The notes under the pieces: generated by a model
What the model was told of the DNA's origin: nothing
The model's database searches: none
The model's input: the letters and a program-made list of their open reading frames with translations, nothing else
In this document: one piece after another, positions 10,861 to 22,299 of the stretch
How the letters are laid out: each line of letters starts with the position of its first letter
Position numbering within the stretch: position 1 is the stretch's first letter
Made by a program: the position numbers and the translations under genes
Source of the DNA: Platanthera guangdongensis
Taxonomy: Eukaryota > Streptophyta > Magnoliopsida > Asparagales > Orchidaceae
Direction of reading: 5' to 3'
Length of the DNA stretch: 64,000 nucleotides
Assembly: GCA_039583875.1 (NCBI GenBank)
Contig: CM077150.1
Coordinates: 180,052,375-180,116,374, forward strand

Positions 10861-11268
10861 ATGTCACCCCAGGTTATCTCAGGAAACTTTAAGGTAAAGA
10901 ACTGTTGGGCGTGTGTTCTATTCGATTCTGGTGCGACCCATTCATTTGTGGCTCGAACCTTTCTGGATCAGTATCATTTGACACCAGATCGAGTGGGGAA
11001 TGCCTTTTTGGTGAAGTTTCCTTCCGGTGCTTCTGTGGTAGCAGATTGGGGTCTTCTTGACTGTCCCATTTTGTTGGGGGATTTCTTAGCGAAGGCTGAT
11101 TTCAAGGTGATCGATTTGGCGGATTTTGACGTCATTCTGGGTATGGACTGGTTATCCCGCTATGATGCCGTCATCCAGTGCAAAGGGAAGCGCTTGGATT
11201 TTATCAAGGACAATGGTCAGCCGGTAAGTGTTTATGGTGATTCATGCCAGGATACTCTAGGGATTTAG
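10861..11268 (+). pseudogene. Element 2 aspartic protease
   Basis: It continues in the gag frame. The active-site motif DSGATHSF begins at 10924, and the second conserved block [16 protein letters not shown] is near 11125-11170. Its role is to cut the Gag-Pol polyprotein. The frame closes at TAG 11266-11268, and RT continues in a different frame, so sequence between protease and RT is short and shifted compared with relatives. The N-terminal gag-protease linker (10730-10880) is proline-rich. Confidence 0.85.
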
Positions 11269-14240
11269 GCGGTATGTGTTCAGACGTTGTTTGTTTCCGA
11301 CTGTTTTGCTTGTCTAGTCTCAGTTGTGGGACTAGTGTTGTTTTGCCGCGTTTGGAGGAGATTCCGGTTATGCGTGAATTCCCAGATGTTTTTCCTACTG
11401 ATCTTCCTGGTCTTCCCCCTGATCGTGATGTCGAGTTCGTTATTGATTTGGAACCGGGTACGCGGCCTATTGCGAAAGCGCCGTACAGAATGGCCCCGCG
11501 TGAGCTATCAGAGTTGCGTACCCAGCTGGATGACTTATTGGCAAAATGGTTTATCAGGCCGAGTTCATCACCTTGGGGTGCACCGGTGTTATTTGTGAAG
11601 AAGAAAGATGGGTCGATGCGGCTTTGCATCGATTATCGGGAGTTGAACAAGGTGACGATTAAAAACAAGTACCCACTGCCAAGAATCGATGATTTGTTTG
11701 ATCAACTGCGTGACAGTTCCGCATTCTCGAAGATTGATCTCCGCTCGGGCTATCATCAGCTCAAGGTCCGGGAGTCTGATATTCCGCGGACTGCATTTCG
11801 ATCACGACATGGTCATTTTGAATTTCTGGTGATGTCGTTTGGTTTGACCAACGCACCATCAACCTTCATGGATATGATGAACATGGTGTTCAAGGACTAC
11901 TTGGATAAGTTTGTGGTGGTTTTTATTGATGACGTTCTTGTCTACTCCCGCAGTGCTGAGGAGCATGAACAGCATCTGCGATTGGTATTGGCCACTTTGC
12001 GAGACCAACGGTTATTTGCCAAGCTAAGTAAATGCGAGTTTTGGTTGCCTCAAGTTGCCTTTCTAGGTCATGTCATTAATCACCATAGAATTTCAGTGGA
12101 TCCCGAAAAGATTGCTGCAGTCATGGAATGGAGAAGACCGGAGACACCCAAGGAGATTCGAAGCTTCTCGGGATTGGCCGGCTATTATCGCAGATTTGTC
12201 GAAGGTTTTGTAACGTTGGCTGCACCTTTGACTCGCTTAACCCAGAATAATGTGGCGTTTGATTGGAATGACAAGTGTGAGGCCTCATTCCTTGAACTCA
12301 AGAACAGATTATGTATCGCTCCTGTGTTGATCTTGCCGACAGAAGGGATAGATTATGACGTTTTTGTGGATGTGTCGCACGTTGGACTTGGATGTGTTTT
12401 AATGCAAGACAAAAAGGTGATTGCGTATGGGTCTCGACAGTTGAAAAGTCATGAAAAGAACTACCCAACACATGATTTGGAGTTCACAACGGTGATATTT
12501 GCGTTGAAGTTGTGGAGACACTTACTTTATGGTGCACAGTGTAAAATCTTTACGGATCATAAAAGTTTAAAGTACGTCTTCACGCAAAAGGAAATGAATC
12601 TGCGCCAACGACGATGGCTTGAATATGTAGCTGATTATGATGTGGACATTCAGTATCATCCGGGGAAAGCGAATGTTGTGGCCGATGCATTGAGTCGGAA
12701 GACGGGGAAAGTATTTCATCTTTCAGTCGACCGTCTTGTGGAGGAATTTCTATTGATGGATATTTCCGTGGGCAAGTATGACCCGCAAAGTCATTCGATG
12801 GTAGAAGAACCTTCATGGCTGGTGCTTGCAAGACAACATCAAAAGGATGATCCTGATCTTTTCCATTTTTTTCTTCGAACAGAAAAGAGTGAATTACCAG
12901 ATTTTTCTATTGATGAGGGGGGCACGTTAAAGTATCGTGGTCGATTTTGTATTCCCGCAGTTGGAGACATTCGCGAGATGGTGTGTCGGGAAGTACATGG
13001 CTCAAGTATGGCCTACCATCCAGGCTCAACAAAAATGTACCGTGATTTGAAACAAATTGCCTGGTGGTATGAAATGAAAAGAGATATAGCGCAATTTGTA
13101 TCTGAATGTCATACATGCAAGCGGGTGAAAGCTGATCATGGGAGGCCTGGTGGCAAGTTGACACCATTGGAGATTCCAACATGGAAGTGGGAAAGCATCT
13201 CAATGGATTTTATTACAGGCCTACCAAGATCTCCACGAGGACATGACTCTGTGTGGGTGATCGTGGATAGATTGACCAAGTGTGTTCATTTCATACCGTT
13301 TAAGGTCAACTACCCGATGAAGACAATAGCAGAGTTGTATTTGAACGAGATCATCCGATTGCATGGTGTGCCAGTCAATATCATATCAGACAGGGATTCC
13401 CGATTTACTTCTCGTTTCTGGAAGAGTCTACACGAGGGTTTGGGGACAGATTTGCGGTATTCCACTACTTACCACCCTCAGACGAATGGCCAAACGGAAC
13501 GAGTAAATCAAATTGTGGAAGATATGATTCGCTGCTACATTCTTGAGTATGGCGGAGTATGGGATGAACGTTTGCGGCTTATGGAATTCGCATATAATAA
13601 CAGCTATCAAGAAAGCTTGCAAATGGCTCCGTTTGAAGCTTTATATGGGCGTCAATGTCGGACTCCACTCTTTTGGACTGAGGTTGGCGAGCGGCTTTTG
13701 TTGGGCCCAGAGACGCTCGAGGACATGGAAGTTGCCGTACGACTTATTTGGGAGAAGCTCTGAATCGCCCAAGAGCGATATGAAAAGTATGCCAACCGAC
13801 GAAGGTCGGAATTAGAGTTTGCGATGGGGGATTCCGTTTTCTTGAAAGTCTCCCCAATGGTTGGGATTAAAAGGTTTGGAAAAGAGCGCAAATTAGACCC
13901 AAGGTTTGTGGGTCCCTTCAACATTCTTGCGCGAGTTGGTGCACCCGCTTACAAGATAGAATTACCAGTGAAATTTCCTGGTGTTCACGACGTGTTTCAT
14001 GTTAGCCAACTTTGCAAGTGTGTGCGACATGACACGCAAGTGTTGGACGTGGTGCCGCAATTGACGCCAAACCTTTCTTATGTGGAGATGCCTATCCGGA
14101 TATTGGACTCCCAAGATCGCGTGTTGCGGAAAAAGAAGATTCCTATGGTCAAGGTGCTATGGAAAAATCAGAATGTGGAAAGCGCGACATGGGAGCTCGA
14201 GTCAACGATGAGGGCGGCTCACCCTCATTTGTTCCCGTAA
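11269..14240 (+). pseudogene. Element 2 pol: RT, RNase H, integrase, chromodomain
   Basis: The frame opens at 11244 and reads [15 protein letters not shown] just before RT. RT has FIDD at 11922-11933. RNase H shows FVDVS, HDLEF, FTDHKSL and ADALSR (about 12360-12700). Integrase shows HHCC near 13000-13120, SMDF near 13200, ISDRDSRF near 13380 and GQTERV near 13490; from the second Asp to the Glu there are 35 intervening residues, as required for DDE enzymes. The tail is GDSVFLKVSP then a chromodomain (VKVLWKN...SATWELE) ending in TAA at 14238-14240. A TGA at 13761-13763, probably from CGA, cuts the open frame before the tail. All catalytic residues survive, so the damage is limited to the frame change upstream and this stop. 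Confidence 0.9.
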
Positions 14241-14349
14241 ATAAGCTGGTATGTGAATTGGTGTTTTTGTTGCATTGCTGTTTTTGGTTTGTTACCTTAG
14301 TTGATTGAGATCAAAATGATTGAAAAGTTTCGAGGCGAAACTTTTTGTT

Positions 14350-14361
14350 AGGGGGAGTGAC
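14350..14361 (+). other. Element 2 polypurine tract
   Basis: AGGGGGAGTGAC directly precedes the 3' LTR, the expected plus-strand primer position. Confidence 0.8.
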
Positions 14362-16981
14362 TGTAACACCCCGGATTTTTGATTGCGTACGCTTGATGGG
14401 CGTTACGTTGGCTTTGACCGTTGTTCGAGCATGGTTTTTCCCGCGGGCTTGCGAGTGGCTGTTTTGGTAGCCGAGTTGCACGATTCCCAAGCAAACCGGA
14501 GTCCAAATTGGTGGCTCGGTGAGGCCTCTTAGGGAATGTTTTCACTTTTTCGCTCCCGGGAAATGTCGCGCAAAATGAGTTGCTGGTACAGGAAACAAAA
14601 AAAGGTAAAAAGTGCTTAAGGCAAAAATGGTCTAGGACGACACAGAAACATTTTTCAAAACAGGAAAAAATGGTCGTTTTTGTGCGTGTCACGCCCCTCG
14701 ACACGGGGGTGTCGGGGCGTGACCCAGGGCGTGACCTCCTTGACTCGACGAATTTGTCTTGTGTCGAGTTGAGCTCGACGAATGGGGTACACGCGCCGTA
14801 ACACGGGCGTGTCACGGGCCGTGTCCCGCAGTGTCGAGTGTCGAGTATCGAGTGTCGAGTGTCGGGTGTCGAGAGAGGGGACACGGCCTGTGACACGGGC
14901 GTGTCACAGGGCGTGTCAAGCTGTGTCGAGTGTCGACATTTTTTGGTCGACGAGGTGTCGAGACACGGGCTACACGCCCTAGGTCACGGGCGTGACTGAC
15001 CCGTCACGGGCGTGTACCCGGCCGCGTACCGTGTGGATCAACTTGGATTTGCCGACTTTCTGCGCCGCTTAAGGTACACGCCCTGCGTCACGGGCGTGAC
15101 ACAGGGCGTGACCGGCCCGAAAATCGACTTTTTCCAGTTTTTTTGTGCCGTTTATTTCCTTGATTCTGCATCTAGCGGTCCAGCTCTGTTCTGGAGGAAA
15201 TAAGGCCGAATCAGAGTTTCTCCTCCTCACTTCACCTTCTCTTCATCTTCTTCCTCATTTCAAAAAGGAACTCAAGGGAGCAAGGGCTAAAGCAAGACAA
15301 GGAAAGAGAGGAGCAGCCGTCGCGGCATCGTCTCGGTTTAGGCAAGCGGTGTTCTTCACCCTTGCCAATCTTCTTTCTTGTTTTTGATTGTGCAAAATAG
15401 CTAGTTTTTCTCTTTCACTTTTCCTAGCTTGTTCTTCTTGTTTTGGGTTCTTCCTCACTAGCCTTATTATGCTCTTGAATTTCCCTATGCTGAATGACTT
15501 TGATCTTCCATGCTTAGTTTCCATGTAGTTCTCTTGTTCATGTGATTCATGTAGCTAATTTGATTCATGTTCATGTAGCCTTTCTAATTATGTGATTCTT
15601 CCTTAATCAACAACATGTGATTCTTTCTTGTTCCAAACATGTGATTCATGTACTTAAGTTAATCAAACTCTATCATGTGATTCTTCTTTGATCCAAAGCA
15701 TGTGATTCTTTTCCTGTAATTCAATTCATCAAACTCTATGTTGGCAATTTGTCGTCATGTGTGAGGATGAAGGAAGGGAAAGTGTGTACTTGGGTTATGC
15801 TGAGATTTGCTTGTGGTGTTACGGTTAGGTTCGTTTATGGTGAGTTTTGCGAGGCGAAATGTGAACCATGGCAGAAGCGTGTGTGTGCGGATTTGGTAAG
15901 GGGTGGTGTGGGTTAAGCCTTTGTGGCCACCGGGTTTGGATTTGTGGTGTAGAGCACCATTTTGCCCAGATTTGGGCTGGCTTTTTATGGTGCGTTCCAC
16001 TTTAGGGCTGCCACCAAAAGACCCTTGCTGAATCTCATTTAACCGCTGCTTATGTTTCACTCGTATAGTAGTTTCGTGTACTATGGATGATGGAATGGGC
16101 ATGTGTTTTGCCTTTTTGATCCTGCGGGGTGAGTAGGACTTGATGAAACTTGTACGCACTTGGTTCGTTTGGCACTTTGGACTGACCGTATTGAATACTT
16201 GTTTTCCACTTGTTTTTGTTCACTCATTTTACTTATATGAAACATTGCTACGGGGTCGGTAAGACCCTTCATGATATTGTATAAACATTCTGCTCTTCTT
16301 TTTATTGTATCTTCGAGGATTGCTGAGGTATTCTTTCTTGAATGCCTCAGGTGCAGGTTGTAGCCGGTTGAGCGGCTAGGTTTGTTGGTGGCATTTCTTG
16401 GGAGCTAGCCGAGCTTACTTAGCGAGGTAGTTCTTTTCTTTGTTGTACAGACATACATGTGCCCCAATGGGTTCGTGTCAGCTTGTTGGCGCCCATTGGT
16501 GGCTTACTTTACTTGTGATATATGAATACGAGACTGCTAATGTGACTCATTTGGATGAGATGATGTCTTCTTGCTCTTGGGAAGGATTTATGGTAGGTTG
16601 CATTAGGTATTTTTAAGCTAAACAAAACTATTATTGTATCCATGCATAACAGGTTTTGGTTACCGAACATGTATTTTCCAAATGACGTAAACAAAGATGA
16701 TTTCTTATCGTAGTATCCATATAGATTTCATATAGGAGATCGTCATAAGTAAACAAAGTGTTTCCGCCGCGTACAAATGTGTTTTTGATACCTAAGGCCG
16801 AGGGATACGGCCATTAAATCCAAAGGTTTTCTTACATTTAACTGTTGAACTTCAACTCATAAAGTAAGCGTCAAGGGTTGCCTGAGCGTGTGCAGTTATC
16901 CACTGCACGACGTGGTATCATAACCCGTAGTTCCTCTTGCTCTGTTACGAGGTACTCGTTGAGGAAATGCGGGTTGTGACA
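14362..16981 (+). mobile_element. Element 2 3' LTR (2620 bp)
   Basis: It is nearly identical to the 5' LTR: same TGTAACACC start, same CA end, same repeat blocks, but two fewer GTGTCGA units. The target duplication GATAC follows at 16982-16986. The 100 bases before it (14241-14340) are untranslated sequence after pol. Confidence 0.95.
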
Positions 16982-17650
16982 GATACCGTACCTTCGCTCG
17001 GAGGCACGGGGAGGAGTGAATCGACGCCCCGCCGGAGGAATTGGACGTCGAAATACTTGGTTCCGAAGAACTCAAGGAGGGCGCTCTCGCACGAGCCCAA
17101 GGAGGGCGGCTTATAAGAGGCGTCCTCGTATTGAATGGGCGCGAGAGGCACGTTCTCTAAATTGCCGGAAACGAAGACGAACTTCTCGCCCTAGTGGTGG
17201 TGCTTGTTGGCGAGAGCGGTGGTCTTGAGCAGCTGCCCTGAAAAGAACACCGCCCCTCCCTTAGCGCGGAAGTTGAACAGCTTCCGGAAGATAGGGAGGC
17301 TGAACTCGATCCTCTCGGATCGCATGTAATAGATGAAGGCCACCAGGATCGCGACCGAGTTTGGATTCAACTGCGCGGGAACCACTCCATAGTACCGGAG
17401 GCCCTGGCGCATCTTGGGACAGAGGGGGAGGTGGAATCCCACCTCAAAGTGCTCAAGGGGGGATGGCGAGCTCCCCCTCCCCCGCACTGTTTACCTTGTC
17501 ATGGTTGCTGGGGTTTCGCATAGTGAAGCCGGCGGGAACGTAATGAGTCTGGGTCAGTTGGAACTCTTCCATGGTCAGGCTGTAGTAGGGGAACTGATGC
17601 TTCTGGAAGGCTTCCGCGCAAGTAGAGCGCCCCTCGCTTCTGCCCGACAT
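16982..17650 (-). pseudogene. Gene Q, 5' part: putative gypsy-type transposon domain
   Basis: I take the ATG at 17648-17650 (MSGRSEGRS), about 170 bases below a TATA box. The protein has YVPAGFTMRNPS, then HFEVGFHLPLCP, LRYYGVVPAQLNPNSVAI, IFRKLFNFRAKGG and FEFFGTKYFDV-like blocks. This pattern matches the plant 'putative gypsy-type transposon' family (Pfam Transposase_28) as I know it. Damage: a frame change at the G run near 17456-17462 and a TAG near 17196. A donor GAAG|GTACGG lies at the insertion point of element 2, and a matching acceptor (TTTTTAAG) lies at 6328, so the insertion is probably in an intron. The biochemical role of the family is not known to me. Confidence 0.6.
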
Positions 17651-17820
17651 CGAGATTGTGAGGTTGAGGGCGAGATCTTCAGAAGAGAGGCGAGAACGAG
17701 AACTGAGCGAGAATGAGAGGGGAAGAGAAAGCAAGCAAGAGCTCTCGGCAAACTACGAAAGCGACGCGAAAAAAGACACGGGTTTCAGATCGGAGAAATA
17801 AATATGGTAGGTGGACACCC

Positions 17821-17829
17821 TATTTATAG
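17821..17829 (-). promoter_or_regulatory. TATA box of gene Q
   Basis: CTATAAATA read on the minus strand, about 170 bases upstream of the gene Q start codon, with a C/T-rich leader (CTTGCTTGCTTTCTCTTCCCC) in between. The position and leader fit a plant RNA polymerase II start. Confidence 0.6.
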
Positions 17830-18149
17830 AAAACCTTGATCATCATGACTATTCCAGAAAAGGCAGCGGGGGTACTGCTGTCACGCCCTAAATCGGCGGC
17901 GCCTCGGTTTCCCGCCCAGGATTGACAGCGACTGACAAATCTGATTAACACAAAACATTTTGAGATGACACGCGACAAGTAAAACGAGCGGAAGCGGGGT
18001 CACTCTCGCCGAGCGAGAGCTGAATAGAAAATAATAATAATAACAGAGTTAGGAGTTACAGACTGATAAAAACGACAGGGTACATTGGGGAAGGGGAAGG
18101 CCGGGGTAAAGAAAGGGGGGAGATCTCACGAATCAATAAGGCTCCCACC
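17830..18149. other. Spacer between genes Q and P with LTR-like remnant
   Basis: There is no supported coding sequence. TGTCACGCCCTAAATCGGCG at 17879 and AACGAGCGGAAGCGGGGT near 17982 resemble LTR terminal words of plant gypsy elements. No pair of ends or duplication could be found, so this is at most a fragment. Confidence 0.4.
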
Positions 18150-18812
18150 GTCATCGTCCTCGTTCCCGCTGCCTGGTCTTCGGTGGCGCCTGCGGGTTGA
18201 AATAGGATGATAAGACGGTGCATCCTAGGTTGATCCGGCGAGACAGGTCTCGGATCCGCGCGATGCACCTTTTGGGAGAGGACCCGGCGGTAGGCCCACC
18301 TGGCCGATCCGTCTCGCCTATGAAGTAGTCTCGCTCCAGAGCCTCCAGCCTCTTCTCCACCGATTGGTGAAACTATCTCGCCGCGGATACATGGGCTCGC
18401 TCCCGTCGTATGAGCTTCGACAGGATGGTGACAACCCTCTTCGCCCGCCTTTTGGCGCTCCTGGGACTGGTCAAGATTTCCTCCATCTCGTCAGATGAAG
18501 GCAAGGGGGAGCTCTCGCCATCCTCCCCCTCTCTGTCTTCGTTGTCTTCTTCATCTTCATCCTCTGAGTAAGCTCCCGACTGCGAGCCCAGATCCCCTGA
18601 CAAAAGAATTCCACGGTCATGGCGAGAGCTAAGCGACAATTGTGATAAACATACCGCATACCTGCAGTATGGAGAGAACCACCGGCCGACGGCAGGTGAG
18701 AAGGCCCAGCCCCCCCCTCAGTTCCAAAGAGGAGGTGGATCGACTTTCCTTTTCCCGGTGGGAAGATTTTGCGAGTGGTGATCCTGGCTTGGCCGGAAGT
18801 AGGGGGAGTTAT
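18150..18812 (-). pseudogene. Gene P, 3' part: acidic, coiled-coil protein
   Basis: This is the continuation of gene P beyond the solo LTR. One exon (about 18812-18664) ends in CTGCAG|GTATGCGG. The next begins after TTTTGTCAG near 18600 in matching phase. It encodes a strongly acidic block (SEDEDEEDNEDREGEDGE) followed by a basic one (SAKRRAKRVVTILSKLIRRER) and an arginine-rich helical end (IARIRDLSRRINLGCTVLSS). A TAG near 18371 interrupts it; the frame closes at TGA near 18150. Acidic-basic proteins of this kind accompany the gag-like genes in several plant retroelements. The role is unknown. Confidence 0.5.
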
Positions 18813-21556
18813 TGTCACAACCCGCATTTCCTCAACGAGTACCTCGTATCAGAGCAAGAGGAACTACGGGTTATGATGCCACGTCGTGCAGGGGATAACT
18901 GCACACGTTCAGGCAACCCTTGACGCTTACTTTGTGAATTCAAGTTCAACAGTTATATGTAAGAAAATTAGTTCATTTGCTGGCCGTATCCCTCGGCCTT
19001 AGGTATCAAAACACATTGTTACGCGGCGGAAATCCTTGGTTTATTTATAATGAGCTCCTATATGCAGCCTATAGTGATATTATTATAAGAAATCCTCTTT
19101 GTTTACGTTATTTGAAAATAAGTCTTAATTTATCAAGTCATGTATGCATGAGATACAATAATAGTTTTGGTTTAGCTTCAAAATACCTAATGCAACCTAC
19201 CAGAAAACCATCCCAAAAGCAAGTACATTCCATCCAAAGGAGTTTACAATCGCAGTCTTGTTCATATTTACATAAAAGAAAATCCACCAAATGGGCGCCA
19301 ACAAGCTGACACGAACCCATTGGGGCACATGTATGTCTGTACAATAAAAGATGAACTACCTCGCTTTGAATGCTCGGTTAGCTCCCAAGAAACGCCTCCA
19401 ACCAACCTAGCCGCTCAACTGGCTACAACCTGCACCTGAGGCATTCAAGAAAGAATACCTCAGCAATCAACCAAACTATACAAAAGAGAGTACAAATTTC
19501 ATAATGGATCAAGAAGGGGCTTACCGACCCCATAGCAATGCTTAAGTCAAAAGAGTGCACAAAACAAGTGCGTACATGTAGAAAAACAATGTCATTCCAA
19601 AGGATCAACCGCACCAAGTGCGTACTAGTTCTTCAAGTCCTGCTCAAACCGCAGGAACAAAAGGCAAAACACATGCCTATTCCATCATTCATAGAACAAG
19701 AACCTACTAGACAAGTGAAGCATAAGCAGCGGTTAAGTTCAATTTCACAAGGGTCTTATCGGTGGCGGCCCTAAAGTGGAACGCACCAAACAAAACCAGC
19801 CCAAATCGGGGCCAAAGTGGTCTCTCTAACCACAAAAACCAAACCCGGTGGCCACAGGCTGAAACCACACCACCCCTTGCAAAATCCTCACACAAACGCT
19901 CCCGCCATGCTTCACGAATTCGCCTCGCAAAACACCCCATAACCCAAGGTAACACGTTTCCTTTCATCGTCCTCACACATGACTCCCAATTGCCAACGTA
20001 GAGTGTGAGAAATACATAAATCACATGCTTTGTATCAAAATAGAACTACATAAGAGAGTTTGATAAGTACGTAAATCACGGATTTGGAGCATGAATCATA
20101 TGTGTTTGAGCAAGGAAGAATCACATACATTTGAAAGGCTATATGAACAGGAATCCAAGTAGCTAGAACTACATGACTTACCCTAGCATAGACGTGATAA
20201 CCAACAAAACTAAACATAAGGAATTAACTACATGTATCAACTTAACATAAGGAATTAACATAGGGAATTAGCTACATGTCATATGGAATTACATAAGGAA
20301 TTAGCATAGGGAATTAACTACATGTATCAAATTAGCATATGGACCTTTGATAAAACAAACAAGTGGATTGATAATCAAGAAGAACACACTAGGCAAGTGC
20401 ATCATAGAGAAAATGAAGAACACAAGAAACTAAAGCTAGGAAAGTGAAAGAGGAACACTAGCTATGTTGGCATAATTCATATCAAGAATGAAGATTGGCA
20501 AGGGTGGAGGACACCGCTTGCCTGAACCGAGACGATGTCGCGACGGCTGCTTTTCTTTTCTTGCCTTGCTTGAGCCTTGCTCTCTTTGCTTTCTCTTTGA
20601 GGAGAAGGAAGAAGAAGATGAAGATGAAGAGGAAGAAGATGAAAATGAAAGGTTTCTGTTTCGGACTTATTTCCTCCAGAACCGAGCTGAACCGTTCGAT
20701 GCAGGATCAAGGAAATGAACGGCACAAAAAAACTGGAAAAAGTCGATTTTCGGGCCGGTCACGCCCTGTGTCACGCCCGTGACACAGGGCGTGTACCATA
20801 AGCGGCGCTGAAAGGCGGCAATTCCACGTTTATCCAGACGGTACACGGCCGGGGTACACGCCCGTGACGGGTCGGTCACGCCCGTGATGGGTCGGTCACG
20901 CCCGTGACCTAGGGCGTGTAACCCGTGTCTCGACACCTCGTCGACAGAAAGTGTCGACACTCGACCCAGCCTGACACGCCCTGTGACACGCCCGTGTCAC
21001 AGGCCGTGTCCCCTCTCTCGACGACTCAACACTCGATACTCGACGCTCGATACTCGACGATCGACACTCGACACTCGACGAAGCGGGACACGGCCCGTGA
21101 CACGCCCGTGTCAGGGGGCGTGTACCCCATTCGTTGAGCTCAACTTGACGCAAGAAAAATCGTCGAGTCAAGAAGGTCACGCCCAGGTCACGGCCTGGGT
21201 CACGCCCGTGACATGGGGCGTGTCTAGCACAAAAACGACCATTTTCCCCTTTTGTGAAAAATGTTCCTGGGACGTTCTAGACCATTTTTGCCTTAAGCAC
21301 TTTTTACCCTTTTTTTTGTTTCCTGAACCAGCAACTGATTTTGAGCAACATTCCCCGGGCGCGAAAACGTGCAAGCATTCCCTAAGAGGCCTCACCGAGT
21401 CCCTTATTTGGACTACGGTTTGCCGGGGAATCGTGCAACTCGGCAACCAAAACAGCCACTCGCATGCCCGCGGGAAAAACCATGCTCAACTACAATCAAA
21501 GCCAACGTAACGCCCATCATGCGTACGTAATAAAAAATCCGGGGCATTACAGCTAT
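18808..21556 (-). mobile_element. Solo LTR of an element-2-related family
   Basis: The LTR runs 18813-21551 and is reversed relative to element 2: it starts, on the + strand, with the complement of the element 2 LTR end and finishes with the complement of its TGTAACACCCCGG start (here one base changed). The flanks GTTAT (18808-18812) and GCTAT (21552-21556) form a 5-bp duplication with one mismatch. No internal region is left, so the element was probably removed by LTR-LTR recombination. It is more diverged than the two LTRs of element 2 are from each other, and has an extra GGTCGGTCACGCCCGTGA unit near 20870-20905. Confidence 0.9.
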
Positions 21557-22222
21557 CCTCTCCCACGGGATGGCTGGCATCATGGGGAGCTGCGGAAGAT
21601 TTGACAGCCATTCCTCCCGCCGGTAGGGAGGAATCAACCGCAGGGGTAGGCTGATTAGCGATCATTACTTCGTTCTCCCGGGTAGCGAGACCCGGTTGGG
21701 CGGAAGCTGGTGCTGCGGGAAGACAATTCAGCAATCTGAGACTGAGTTAAGAGCGAGAGTGGAAAATATACCTGTAGTTCTCGGGGTGTCCGGCGGAGGA
21801 GCGACCTCCGAGACCCGCGGTTGGTTCTCAGGAGGACGAGATGATGAGTCTAAGGGCTCCCGCGGGGGCCTAACGTCGTCGGGGACCGTTTCCTGCGAGA
21901 AGAATCGCGTCAGCTACAAATCCTCCCGCATAGGCAACTAGTGGTTTCAATGATTAGCGAGTCATACATACCTTCTGTGGAGAGGGATCATCCGTGCGGC
22001 TTGGGGTAGGGGTAGGCAGGCCCTGTTCTCGTGAGGCAGGTCTCGCTGGACCACCTTCGCCTTCTTCTTTTTCTTCTTTGGATGAGAAGGCTCAGTGGCT
22101 GACGACTTTCTCGACAGCCAGGGGGTAACCAAGGTGCAGTTAGCCTTGGCTCGCGCCTGTGCCGCATCGATACGGTCTTGAAGATCCTGCGGAAGTGGTT
22201 TGTCAGCACGCTTGGAACGCAT
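21557..22222 (-). pseudogene. Gene P, 5' part: three small exons
   Basis: The ATG at 22220-22222 starts MRSKRADKPLPQDLQDRID, followed by a lysine run (about 22060-22080). Exon 1 ends CAGAAG|GTATGTATGA near 21972. Exon 2 (acceptor TTCTCGCAG, about 21893-21775) reads ETVPDDVRPPREPLD to DTPRTT. Exon 3 (acceptor CTTCCCGCAG, about 21715 leftward) reads APASAQPGLATRENE and runs to the solo LTR. Joining in phase requires one frame change inside the purine-rich lysine tract, so the copy is probably damaged. The exon calls rest on splice consensus and reading-frame continuity only. I do not recognise a domain in these exons. Confidence 0.5.
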
Positions 22223-22292
22223 CGCGAGAGAAAGCGAGAACTCAGGCGAGGAATGACGATTCGAAGGCAGATTTATGGCCGTCTATCGGCAC

Positions 22293-22299
22293 ATATATA
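22293..22299 (-). promoter_or_regulatory. TATA box of gene P
   Basis: CTATATATG read on the minus strand, about 70 bases upstream of the gene P start codon, the normal distance for a plant promoter with a short leader. Confidence 0.55.

Larger units (their letters stand above)
6359..16981 (+). mobile_element. Element 2: structurally complete Ty3/gypsy chromovirus
   Basis: Two LTRs (6359-8999 and 14362-16981), TG...CA ends, a perfect 5-bp duplication, a primer site for initiator Met tRNA and a polypurine tract define a complete insertion of 10.6 kb. The internal order is gag, protease, RT, RNase H, integrase, chromodomain, typical of Tekay/Del-type chromoviruses with long LTRs. I count four substitutions between the LTRs in their first ~220 bases, so the insertion is not very recent. 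It sits inside an intron or exon edge of minus-strand gene Q. Its coding region carries at least three in-frame stops and one frame change. Confidence 0.95.
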
